5,733 nucleotides of DNA from an uncultured Lachnospiraceae bacterium (GCA_934351705.1 CAKRJK010000114.1:1-5733), one strand, 5' to 3'; counted from the first letter of the stretch, positions 1-5,721 are shown. The notes: generated from the letters alone by a model not told the origin. Program-made: numbers and translations.

Positions 1-237
1 ACAAGGCTTTGGATTATACTCTGCCATCAGGATTGCCGAAAATCCGACTGCCGTTCCCACCTCTAAAATCCGTTCCGGCTGTTTTAACTCCAGTATCATT
101 TTTAAAAATGTCTGCATTTCTTTCCGCACAATCGGAACATAATCTTTGATGGCTTCCTGTTCGATCACATCTAAAATTTCGGTATTTCCCTGCTCTAACG
201 AATTGATATAGGTTACGAGCCTCTCATCTACAATCAT
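1..237 (-). CDS. trmR: TrmR/YrrM-like SAM-dependent O-methyltransferase, N-terminal 79 residues (partial)
   Basis: This is the N-terminal part of a class I SAM-dependent O-methyltransferase; the rest lies beyond the left window edge (family members are a little over 200 residues). In Bacillus subtilis the closest-looking family member, TrmR (YrrM), methylates 5-hydroxyuridine at the wobble position of tRNA. Seen here: a helical N-terminal segment with the family-typical pattern 'VPIVRKEMQTFL' (about residues 34-45), then SAM-binding motif I 'ILEVGTAVGFSA' at residues 57-68 with the glycines that hold the cofactor. The ATG is the first possible start, because the in-frame codon six codons upstream is the TAG that ends the ylbF gene. 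A GAGGA sequence lies 9 bases before the ATG. It is last in the visible operon, 15 bases after ylbF. The tRNA substrate is inferred from family and synteny; a small-molecule O-methyltransferase cannot be excluded from this fragment. Confidence 0.85.
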   Translation of the reverse strand, partial: MIVDERLVTYINSLEQGNTEILDVIEQEAIKDYVPIVRKEMQTFLKMILELKQPERILEVGTAVGFSAILMAEYNPKPC

Positions 238-252
238 TTCGCGGCTTCCTCG

Positions 253-597
253 CTAATCTTCTATAAAATCCACATCAAAGTCCAATGCACCAATCAACTT
301 CCAGTTGATACGCTGCACCATGCGGCATAATGCCAGTTCCATTGTCAAAAATTCATCCACCAACGGATTTTTTCGAAACTCTCTTGCCTCTTTGTCCCGC
401 TCGTCCAGACTGCGGTACAATTCTTCGTTTCCCGCGTTATTCTGAATTCTGAAATTCTTTGCACGATACTCGTTCAAACGCTGTTTGAGTTCCGCATCCT
501 GTTCGATCTGTGCTTTGACACTCAGGTAATTCTGATATTCCTGCGTGTTTTTTACAGATTCTATTAAAAGCTCTAAATTTTGCTCTACTGTCTGCAT
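253..597 (-). CDS. YlbF/YmcA-family (Com_YlbF, DUF964) small helical regulator
   Basis: A 114-residue, almost wholly helical, charged protein of the YlbF/YheA/YmcA family. The family signature is the stretch from residue 19 (QEYQNYLSVKAQIEQD) through the coiled-coil-like ELKQRLNEYRAKNF (about 36-49), followed by a second helix pair ending near residue 95 and an acidic tail (DFDVDFIED). In Bacillus, YlbF (RicF) forms a complex with YmcA and YaaT that steers RNase Y cleavage, biofilm formation and competence. This protein has a single cysteine (C91), so it lacks an obvious iron-sulfur-binding cysteine set. The ATG at 597 is preferred over a longer in-frame ATG at 726: the short form starts where family homology begins, follows the rnjA stop by 2 bases, and has GGAAG 7 bases upstream, whereas the long form would overlap rnjA by over 120 bases. 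Position next to RNase J suggests an RNA-decay role, but that is inference. Confidence 0.88.
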   Translation of the reverse strand: MQTVEQNLELLIESVKNTQEYQNYLSVKAQIEQDAELKQRLNEYRAKNFRIQNNAGNEELYRSLDERDKEAREFRKNPLVDEFLTMELALCRMVQRINWKLIGALDFDVDFIED

Positions 598-599
598 AA

Positions 600-2267
600 T
601 TACACTTCCATAATAATCGGCATGATCATCGGACGGCGTTTTGTCTCTTTCCAGACAAAGTCGCCCAATGAATCTTTGATTTCGGTTTTGATTCTTCCCC
701 AATCGGTGATATTTTTGTCCATACAATACTGCATTGTTTCATCCAACACCGCTCTGGCTTCTTCCATCAGGCTCTCTGCCCCTCTGACGTACACGAATCC
801 TCTCGAAACAATATCCGGTCCTGCCAACACCTGTCCCGAACCGTTCTCAAGTGTAAGCACTACGATGATAATACCGTCCTCTGCCAGATGCTGTCTGTCT
901 CTCAATACGATATTGCCGACATCACCGACACCAAGTCCGTCTACCATGACATTACCGACAGGCACTCTTCCTGTCACCTGTGCACTGTCCTCATCCAGTT
1001 CCAGCACATCTCCCGATGAAAGGATAAATATATCGTCTTTATCAATTCCGAGTTCTTCTGCTATCTTTGCCTGTGCCATCAAGTGTTTGTACTCACCGTG
1101 AACCGGAACTGCATATTTCGGTCTTACGAGGGAATAGATCAACTTGATTTCCTCCTGACAGGCATGTCCCGATACGTGTGCATCCTGGAAAATAACATCT
1201 GCTCCTTTCTGGAACAATTCATTGATAACGTGGGAAACGGCTTTTTCATTTCCCGGTATCGGATTGGAACTGAAAATAATCGTATCCTTCGGTTTAATGG
1301 TAATCTTTTTATGTGTACCGTTTGCCATACGTGACAATGCTGCCATCGACTCTCCCTGGCTTCCGGTTGTGATTAAAACGGTCTTTTCGTCAGGATAATT
1401 GCGTAACTGGTCGGTTTCCACCAACGTGTTCTCCGGGATCTTTAAATATCCGAGTTCTGATGCCGTAGAGATGATGTTTACCATACTTCTTCCCTCTACC
1501 GCCACTTTTCTGCCGAATTTTTCTGCTGAATTGATAATCTGCTGTACACGGTCTACGTTCGACGCAAATGTCGCAATGATAATACGTGTGTTTCTATGCT
1601 CTGAAAAGATACTGTCAAAGGTAACGCCCACGGTCTTTTCCGACATGGTAAAGCCCGGACGTTCTGCATTCGTACTGTCGCACATTAACGCCAGTACACC
1701 TTTTTTTCCGATCTCACCGAATCTCTGTAAATCAATGGCATCTCCGAATACCGGTGTGTAATCCACCTTAAAGTCTCCGGTATGCACCACGATTCCTGCC
1801 GGTGAATAGATTGCAAGTGCCGCCGCATCCTGAATACTGTGGTTTGTCTTGATAAACTCCACACGGAAACAGCCAAGATTGATGTGCTGTCCGTATTTTA
1901 CGACCTTGCGTTTTACCTTTGTGAGCATATTATGTTCACGCAGCTTATGTTCAATAATACCCAGTGTCAATTTTGTTGCATAAATCGGCACGTTGATGTC
2001 ACGCAAAACATATGGAATCGCTCCGATATGATCCTCATGACCGTGTGTGATAAAAAATCCTTTAACCTTGTCGATATTGTCTTTTAAGTAAGTGACATCA
2101 GGAATGACCAGGTCGATTCCCAACATATCATCCTCCGGAAATGACAGACCGCAGTCCACCACAATAATACTGTCTTCGTATTCAAAGGCAGTAATATTCA
2201 TTCCAATCTGTTCTAATCCTCCCAATGGAATGATTTTCAATTTTGAGTTTTTCTTCTTTTTCAACAT
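600..2267 (-). CDS. rnjA: Ribonuclease J (metallo-beta-lactamase/beta-CASP RNase)
   Basis: A full-length 555-residue RNase J, the 5'-3' exonuclease and endonuclease that matures and degrades mRNA and rRNA in Firmicutes. All zinc-binding and catalytic motifs of the metallo-beta-lactamase core are visible: HGHEDH at 75-80, H143 (TNHS), the HTGDF motif with D165, and H390 (PVHGEY). The beta-CASP insertion runs from about 200 to 370, opening with DSTNAERPG at 197-205 and containing the HVSGHA motif at 364-369 used for 5'-phosphate and nucleotide binding. The C-terminal domain (about 445-555) includes VSRGFVYV and the TKRRPMIMP motif. Because every catalytic residue is present, it is a J1-like active enzyme, not a degenerate J2. 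The basic start MLKKKKNSK is typical. It follows the Fur gene by 12 bases and is followed by ylbF after 2 bases, so translational coupling is likely. Confidence 0.97.
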   Translation of the reverse strand: MLKKKKNSKLKIIPLGGLEQIGMNITAFEYEDSIIVVDCGLSFPEDDMLGIDLVIPDVTYLKDNIDKVKGFFITHGHEDHIGAIPYVLRDINVPIYATKLTLGIIEHKLREHNMLTKVKRKVVKYGQHINLGCFRVEFIKTNHSIQDAAALAIYSPAGIVVHTGDFKVDYTPVFGDAIDLQRFGEIGKKGVLALMCDSTNAERPGFTMSEKTVGVTFDSIFSEHRNTRIIIATFASNVDRVQQIINSAEKFGRKVAVEGRSMVNIISTASELGYLKIPENTLVETDQLRNYPDEKTVLITTGSQGESMAALSRMANGTHKKITIKPKDTIIFSSNPIPGNEKAVSHVINELFQKGADVIFQDAHVSGHACQEEIKLIYSLVRPKYAVPVHGEYKHLMAQAKIAEELGIDKDDIFILSSGDVLELDEDSAQVTGRVPVGNVMVDGLGVGDVGNIVLRDRQHLAEDGIIIVVLTLENGSGQVLAGPDIVSRGFVYVRGAESLMEEARAVLDETMQYCMDKNITDWGRIKTEIKDSLGDFVWKETKRRPMIMPIIMEV

Positions 2268-2270
2268 ATT

Positions 2271-2276
2271 TCCTCC
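2271..2276 (-). promoter_or_regulatory. rnjA ribosome binding site with short spacing
   Basis: GGAGGA reads on the minus strand just before rnjA. From its GGAGG core there are only 4 bases to the ATG at 2267, but 7 to the TTG that is the second codon. The ATG is annotated, but initiation at the TTG would fit the usual spacing and remove just one residue. Confidence 0.6.
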
Positions 2277-2279
2277 ATG

Positions 2280-2732
2280 CTATTTTTGATTCCGTTTCTT
2301 TAAACATTTTTCACAATAGCCATAGAGCTTAACTTCATGATCTATCACCTGAAAAGATACCGTATCATAAATCTTCTGTTCCAATTCTTCTAACAAATCA
2401 TCCCGAAAAGAAATGACTTTTCCGCATTCTTTACATACTAAATGATGATGACGGTGTTTTTCATCTGCTTGTGATTTCGCAATCTCATAACGCGTACACC
2501 CGTCACCCAAACTGATACTCTCAATCAAGTTAATGCTCAACAGCAACTGTATATTTCGATAGACCGTTGCCAACCCGATTGTCGGAAATTGTGCCTTGAT
2601 ACTATCATATATTTCTTCCACAGTCAGATGTCCGTCCTCACTCTCAGCCAGAGTCTCCAAAATCAAGATCCTTTGATTCGTCGCTTTCAGACCTTTCTCT
2701 CTCAAAAGACTCTTCACTTCGTTCCGATTCAT
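2280..2732 (-). CDS. Fur-family metalloregulator (Fur/PerR/Zur type)
   Basis: A 150-residue Fur-superfamily repressor with both domains intact. The N-terminal winged helix (about 1-80) carries the family motif TNQRILILETL (18-28) and the DNA-recognition region GLATVYRNIQLL (53-64). The C-terminal dimerization domain has two CxxC pairs, C100/C103 and C140/C143, which form the structural zinc site, and a histidine run H93, H95, H96, H97 before the first pair. Candidate regulatory-metal ligands are H35, E83, H95, H97 and H132. By ungapped comparison with remembered sequences, the position that is Asp in B. subtilis PerR (D104) or Glu in E. coli Fur (E108) is Ser108 here, and the PerR D85 position is E83. 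The subtype and the sensed metal or oxidant therefore cannot be assigned. AGGTGA lies about 6 bases before the ATG. No clear Fur or PerR box is seen near the operon promoter. Confidence 0.92.
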   Translation of the reverse strand: MNRNEVKSLLREKGLKATNQRILILETLAESEDGHLTVEEIYDSIKAQFPTIGLATVYRNIQLLLSINLIESISLGDGCTRYEIAKSQADEKHRHHHLVCKECGKVISFRDDLLEELEQKIYDTVSFQVIDHEVKLYGYCEKCLKKRNQK

Positions 2733-2758
2733 CTTATCACCTGCCTGTTAAAGTCCTC

Positions 2759-3022
2759 TTAAAATTCTAACTTTGCTTCGTCGCTGATCAGTTCCGAAAA
2801 TACTTTTGCAACCGCAAGCAACTCCGCATCATCCTCCACAAACTCATATAATGCTTCTGTATCCTGTCCGTTGGAAACATCTTTTAAAATCAATGCCTCC
2901 GAATCTCCCGTTTCGTCTAAGGTAACCAGCAGATAGTCCACATTGCTGATCCTCGTCTGTTCTAACACATAAAATTCTATGTACTCTTTTGTCTCATCGT
3001 CAAAAAATTGTACTGTCTCCAT
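2759..3022 (-). CDS. DUF1292 family protein (YrzB-like)
   Basis: An 87-residue, strongly acidic protein of the DUF1292 family, whose members sit next to ruvX and ireB across Firmicutes (yrzB in B. subtilis). The recognisable pattern is an N-terminal beta-rich half (VQFFDDETKEYIEFYVLEQT, then YLLVTLDE at 30-37) followed by a short helical C-terminal half ending EDDAELLAVAKVFSEL. There is no signal peptide, membrane segment or cysteine. The molecular function of the family is not known to me. The gene begins 32 bases after the ruvX stop, with AGGGA about 6 bases before the ATG, and ends 26 bases before the Fur-family gene, so it is cotranscribed with both. The identification rests on sequence pattern plus conserved neighbourhood. 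Confidence 0.88.
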   Translation of the reverse strand: METVQFFDDETKEYIEFYVLEQTRISNVDYLLVTLDETGDSEALILKDVSNGQDTEALYEFVEDDAELLAVAKVFSELISDEAKLEF

Positions 3023-3054
3023 TATGATTCCCTATTTTTCCTATTCTATCCATT

Positions 3055-3501
3055 TTATTCCGGGCTATGCCTGCTATTACTCATAGACAAAGAGTCCAAA
3101 TATCCCTGCAATATAAAAACAGCCGCCAGTTTATCCACATATTCCTTTCGCTCACTGCCGCGGATACCGCCCTCCGTCATTGCCCGGTCTGCCGACACTG
3201 TCGTCAGACGCTCATCCCAAAGAGTTACCGGAAGTCCTGTTCTTTTCTCCAGCATCTCTTTGAATTCAGTTGTCTTTTCGCACCGTTCTCCCTCTGTGTG
3301 GTTCATATTTCTGGGATACCCCAGAACAATCTCCGTCACCTCATACCCGGCAATCAACTCTTCAATCCTCGCCAGTGTCCGGCGGAGTTTTTTTGGAGAT
3401 TCCCGTCTGATAATCTCTACTCCCTGTGCGGTAATTCCCAGTGCATCACTGACCGCTACGCCCACTGTCTTAGAACCGTAATCCAATCCGATAATTCTCA
3501 T
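3055..3501 (-). CDS. ruvX: RuvX/YqgF family RNase H-fold nuclease (putative pre-16S rRNA nuclease / Holliday junction resolvase)
   Basis: A 148-residue YqgF-family protein with an RNase H-like fold. The family acts in 5'-end maturation of 16S rRNA and has also been described as a Holliday junction resolvase. Motifs in order: [16 protein letters not shown] at 4-19 with catalytic D7; [14 protein letters not shown] at 58-71; LWDERLTT at 94-101 with the D96-E97 pair; and [18 protein letters not shown] at 119-136 with D123. All expected acidic active-site residues are present. It starts 12 bases after the ireB stop, with GGAG 5 bases before the ATG. The last dozen residues ([12 protein letters not shown]) form a short polar tail after the conserved domain, which normally ends near LQ-YL(D). 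The rRNA-processing role fits the RNase J gene downstream in the same operon. Confidence 0.95.
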   Translation of the reverse strand: MRIIGLDYGSKTVGVAVSDALGITAQGVEIIRRESPKKLRRTLARIEELIAGYEVTEIVLGYPRNMNHTEGERCEKTTEFKEMLEKRTGLPVTLWDERLTTVSADRAMTEGGIRGSERKEYVDKLAAVFILQGYLDSLSMSNSRHSPE

Positions 3502-3513
3502 GTATGCTCCGTT

Positions 3514-3777
3514 CTATTCCCACGCATGGTTACTGATATATTCTTTGAACAGCTCTTCTACCAATTCATCACGTTCTACTTTCATAATCAAACTTCTGGC
3601 ATTCCGATGACTGGTAATATAGGTAGGATCTCCCGACATAATATAACCAACCATCTGATTGACCGGATTGTATCCCTTCTCCGATAAGGCATGATAAACC
3701 ACTTCGATGACATCTTTTACCTTCATCTGTGGTTCTTTCTGTACCTTAAAGTATTGGGTATTGTTTAAATCCTGCAT
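3514..3777 (-). CDS. ireB: IreB family regulatory phosphoprotein (UPF0297/DUF965)
   Basis: An 87-residue IreB homologue. In Enterococcus faecalis IreB is a substrate of the PASTA kinase IreK and the phosphatase IreP, and it tunes cephalosporin resistance through cell-envelope metabolism. The family core is obvious: [25 protein letters not shown] at about 31-55, then [22 protein letters not shown] at 60-81. The N-terminal segment [12 protein letters not shown] aligns with the region phosphorylated in the enterococcal protein: T7 is kept, while the other reported site, near position 4, is Leu here. The ATG at 3777 is chosen because this N-terminal segment is conserved; AAGGA lies 9 bases upstream. 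It is the first gene after the promoter at 3825-3853 and so heads the seven-gene operon. It is normally linked to ruvX and DUF1292, as here. A PASTA kinase is expected elsewhere in the genome. Confidence 0.95.
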   Translation of the reverse strand: MQDLNNTQYFKVQKEPQMKVKDVIEVVYHALSEKGYNPVNQMVGYIMSGDPTYITSHRNARSLIMKVERDELVEELFKEYISNHAWE

Positions 3778-3824
3778 TTTTTCACGTCCTTATTTGCTCT
3801 TTCGTTTTGTGTCTGCTACTCATT

Positions 3825-3853
3825 ATTCTAATATATCCCAGGATAAAATTCAA
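3825..3853 (-). promoter_or_regulatory. Sigma-A promoter for the ireB-ruvX-...-rnjA operon
   Basis: On the minus strand, TTGAAT (3853-3848) and TAGAAT (3830-3825) are separated by exactly 17 bases, each differing from the sigma-A consensus by one or two bases. The predicted start of transcription near 3818 gives a leader of about 40 bases to the ireB ATG, containing the AAGGA ribosome binding site. It lies in the 108-base gap after mtaB, where no intrinsic terminator is seen, so mtaB transcripts may also read into this operon. Confidence 0.72.
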
Positions 3854-3885
3854 CCATAATATCCGCAACAGGTATCAAATCAGAT

Positions 3886-5196
3886 CTAGGAAATCATTTC
3901 CATAAGATAGATGTCTTTTGTCAATGCTCTTGTGATTCTGCCGCAAACCATTTTGTTTGCAATATTTTCTTTGGATTTCACGGCTGCCTTTACATATTCT
4001 TTGGTGAAGCCGACATAATAGTTTTCACCGTCGATCATAACCTCTTCTTCCGCTAAAATTTCCGTGTCTTTTCCGAGATAATAATCGCGGAACTGCTCCG
4101 ACATAACCTTTTCTAACGCTAAGAGTTCATTGCTGCGTGCCGTCTTTGTCTGCTCCGGTATCTGTCCCCCCATCACCGCAGCTTTCGTTCCCTCACGCTT
4201 TGAATATTTAAAAATGTGCATTTCGTAAAAATGGATCTTCTCTAAATATCGTTTCGTCGTTTCAAATTCTTCCTCGCTCTCCTGCGGGAATCCTACGATC
4301 ACATCAGTGGTGATCGCCGGATGTTCAAAATATTTCCGCAAAATATCACATCCCGCTTCATATTCCTGCGTATTATATTTGCGGTTCATACGTTTTAAGG
4401 TCGCATCGCATCCGCTCTGTAATGACAGGTGAAAATGAGGACAGATTTTCGGAAGTTTGGACAAACGCTCTGCAAACTCTTCCGTCACGATTTTGGGTTC
4501 TAAAGAACCGAGACGGATTCTTTGGATTCCGTCAATCTCATGCACTTTTTCAATCAGATGTATCAGGGAATCCTCTATGTCTACCCCGTAAGAACTCAAA
4601 TGAATACCCGTCAACACCACCTCGCGGTATCCGTTCTGTGCCAGCCCGTTTATCTCTTTTAAAACATCTTCTGCCTTTCTGCTCCGCACCCTGCCTCTGG
4701 CATATGGGATAATGCAATAACTGCAAAACTGGTTGCAGCCATCCTGCACCTTAATAAAGGCTCTGGTGTGCTCTGCGGTCCTGCTCAGTGACAATTCCTC
4801 ATACTTTTCCTGCTTGTCATTGATATTAAGAACGGCTTGAACCCGCTCCTCTTTTTCAAAATACTGATCTAATCTTTGAATCAGCTCATGTTTTTTGTTA
4901 TTTCCGATTATAATATCTATGGTATCATCCAATACGCCACGCTCTGCCGCGGTCTGCACATAACATCCCGCCGCAACGATGATTGCGTTCCGGTTCTGCT
5001 TTTTCGCCCGATGTATCATCTGACGCGATTTGCGGTCCGCCATATTTGTCACGGAACAGGTATTGATGATATAGACATCTGCCTCTTCGTGAAACGGAAC
5101 AATCGTGTATCCCGCTTGTTCTAACATTTGCTGCATTGCTTCCGTCTCGTAGGAATTAACTTTACAGCCAAGATTGTGTAACGCTGCTTTTCTCAT
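3886..5196 (-). CDS. mtaB: MtaB: tRNA (t6A37) C2-methylthiotransferase, radical SAM
   Basis: A full-length 436-residue methylthiotransferase of the MiaB/RimO/MtaB superfamily. MtaB (YqeV in B. subtilis) converts t6A to ms2t6A at position 37 of tRNAs reading ANN codons. Three domains are visible. The N-terminal UPF0004 domain (1 to about 100) opens with LGCKVNSYETEAM and supplies C11, C47 (NTCSVT) and C78 (AAGCYV) for the auxiliary iron-sulfur cluster. The radical SAM domain carries C154, C158 and C161 in the CxxxCxxC motif within DGCNQFCSYCIIPYARG, followed by LTGIHLSSYG (195-204), LSLQSGCDATLKRMNR (257-272) and TDVIVGFPQE (297-306). A TRAM-like RNA-binding tail covers about 373-435. The LGCKVN and TGIHLSSYG signatures point to MtaB rather than MiaB or RimO. 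AGGA lies 6 bases before the ATG. No convincing promoter was found in the 83-base gap shared with the divergent HPr-like gene. Confidence 0.95.
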   Translation of the reverse strand: MRKAALHNLGCKVNSYETEAMQQMLEQAGYTIVPFHEEADVYIINTCSVTNMADRKSRQMIHRAKKQNRNAIIVAAGCYVQTAAERGVLDDTIDIIIGNNKKHELIQRLDQYFEKEERVQAVLNINDKQEKYEELSLSRTAEHTRAFIKVQDGCNQFCSYCIIPYARGRVRSRKAEDVLKEINGLAQNGYREVVLTGIHLSSYGVDIEDSLIHLIEKVHEIDGIQRIRLGSLEPKIVTEEFAERLSKLPKICPHFHLSLQSGCDATLKRMNRKYNTQEYEAGCDILRKYFEHPAITTDVIVGFPQESEEEFETTKRYLEKIHFYEMHIFKYSKREGTKAAVMGGQIPEQTKTARSNELLALEKVMSEQFRDYYLGKDTEILAEEEVMIDGENYYVGFTKEYVKAAVKSKENIANKMVCGRITRALTKDIYLMEMIS

Positions 5197-5214
5197 ACTT
5201 TTTCCTTCGCTCTG

Positions 5215-5243
5215 TTGACTTTTTTTCTTAAAAAGATTACACT
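5215..5243 (+). promoter_or_regulatory. Sigma-A promoter of the HPr-like gene
   Basis: TTGACT (5215-5220) and TACACT (5238-5243) are separated by exactly 17 bases. This places the transcription start near 5250 and gives a leader of about 30 bases. The spacer is a T-run followed by an A-run, and the small palindrome TCTT-AAA-AAGA (5226-5236) lies within it. No catabolite-response (cre) site could be recognised by eye. Confidence 0.72.
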
Positions 5244-5265
5244 TAATTTAACACCAAATAGTACC

Positions 5266-5272
5266 AAGGAGG
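5266..5272 (+). promoter_or_regulatory. Strong ribosome binding site of the HPr-like gene
   Basis: AAGGAGG sits 7 bases before the ATG at 5280. This is the best Shine-Dalgarno match in the window; it fixes the start codon and suggests high translation of the small protein. Confidence 0.9.
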
Positions 5273-5279
5273 TCTATCT

Positions 5280-5516
5280 ATGCAAACAGTACAAATTTCT
5301 TTAAACTCTATCGATAAAGTAAAATCATTTGTAAACTCAATTACTCAGTTTGACTTTGATTTTGATTTGATTTCCGGAAGATATGTGATTGATGCAAAGT
5401 CGATTATGGGCATCTTCTCATTAGATTTATCCAAACCGATTGACTTGGCAATTCATACCACTTCCGATAGTGATGTTGAAGCTATCATGGAAGTATTAAA
5501 ACCTTATCTTGTATAA
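5280..5516 (+). CDS. HPr-fold protein without the catalytic histidine (Crh-like)
   Basis: A 78-residue protein of the HPr family (PF00381-type fold). The region around residues 35-47 (YVIDAKSIMGIFS) matches the HPr segment that holds Ser46, the target of HPr kinase/phosphorylase; here this is S41. From memory, an ungapped alignment with B. subtilis HPr keeps the spacing between the two phosphosites, the YDADV-like strand (FDFDF, 24-28) and the KSIMG motif. The active-site loop GIHARPA, however, is replaced by NSIDKVK. The phosphorylatable His15 becomes S10 and the Arg and Pro after it become Asp and Lys, so it cannot relay phosphate from PEP to sugar permeases. In Bacillus, Crh is a comparable HPr paralogue with Gln at that site, phosphorylated only on Ser46 and acting with CcpA. 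A Crh-like regulatory role is inferred. It is a single-gene transcript with its own promoter and terminator, divergent from mtaB. Confidence 0.85.
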   Translation: MQTVQISLNSIDKVKSFVNSITQFDFDFDLISGRYVIDAKSIMGIFSLDLSKPIDLAIHTTSDSDVEAIMEVLKPYLV

Positions 5517-5539
5517 ATTATAAGTGATTTCGGTTTTAC

Positions 5540-5570
5540 AAAGAGGATGGAAACATCCTCTTTTTTATTT
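5540..5570 (+). terminator. Intrinsic terminator after the HPr-like gene
   Basis: A perfect 10-base-pair stem (5540-5549 with 5554-5563) is closed by a GAAA tetraloop and followed by six T's (5561-5566) and ATTT. It begins 24 bases after the stop codon. In the opposite direction the stem is followed by TGTAAAACC, not a T-run, so it acts on the plus strand only. Confidence 0.93.
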
Positions 5571-5590
5571 GTTAAAATCAGTCTAGTCAA

Positions 5591-5610
5591 TACGTTCTGC
5601 CGACAACGTA
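5591..5610. repeat. Inverted repeat / hairpin 1 of the intergenic element
   Basis: TACGTT (5591-5596) pairs perfectly with AACGTA (5605-5610) around an 8-base loop, CTGCCGAC. Short flanks TCAA (5587-5590) and TTGA (5617-5620) could extend the stem across a bulge. Confidence 0.6.
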
Positions 5611-5619
5611 CTATGTTTG

Positions 5620-5657
5620 AATTTTTAGTTCTTCGGAGCTAAGAAGTTCTAAAAATT
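5620..5657. repeat. Inverted repeat / hairpin 2 with two competing folds
   Basis: AATTTTTAG (5620-5628) is a perfect complement of CTAAAAATT (5649-5657), with CTTC/GAAG (5631-5634, 5643-5646) pairing inside across a symmetric TT/TT internal loop. Alternatively, 5622-5631 pairs with 5636-5645 as a 10-base-pair stem with two G-U wobbles and a C(UUCG)G tetraloop. The two folds share the same left arm and exclude each other. No T-run follows, so it is not a standard terminator. Confidence 0.6.
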
Positions 5658-5688
5658 TCGATTACAGCTATGAACCCCGGACGCAACC

Positions 5689-5721
5689 GATGCAGACTCG
5701 CCATCCGGGCGAGGCAGCATC
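5689..5721. repeat. Inverted repeat / hairpin 3 of the intergenic element
   Basis: GATGC (5689-5693) pairs with GCATC (5717-5721). After a 3x3 internal loop (AGA/GCA), CTCGCC (5697-5702) pairs with GGCGAG (5708-5713) around the loop ATCCG. All eleven pairs are Watson-Crick and mostly G-C, making this the most stable structure in the element. Confidence 0.65.

Noticed and set aside
598..726. A 43-codon upstream in-frame extension of the ylbF gene to an ATG at 726.
   Set aside because: It overlaps the end of rnjA by over 120 bases, shows no family similarity, and the ATG at 597 has the right position and a usable ribosome binding site.
580..1101. A 173-codon serine-rich plus-strand open frame opposite the 3' end of rnjA.
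   Set aside because: The low-complexity Ser/Thr/Pro composition is what the antisense of an acidic coding region produces; the RNase J frame on the other strand is unmistakable.
3067..3687. A 206-codon plus-strand open frame opposite ruvX and ireB.
   Set aside because: It lies antisense to two well-conserved genes, gives a Cys/His/Phe-rich protein without recognisable domains, and has no ribosome binding site.
3815..3860. A possible Fur or PerR operator over the ireB promoter.
   Set aside because: The AT-rich sequence near the -10 has no convincing dyad matching known Fur or PerR boxes.
3889..3901. Palindrome GGAAAT-C-ATTTCC at the mtaB stop codon as a possible terminator.
   Set aside because: The stem is too short and AT-rich and no T-run follows on the minus strand; it is largely coding sequence.
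5197..5279. A minus-strand sigma-A promoter for mtaB in the divergent gap.
   Set aside because: TTGGTA- and TTGGTG-like hexamers exist, but none has an acceptable -10 at 16-18 bases, so none is annotated.
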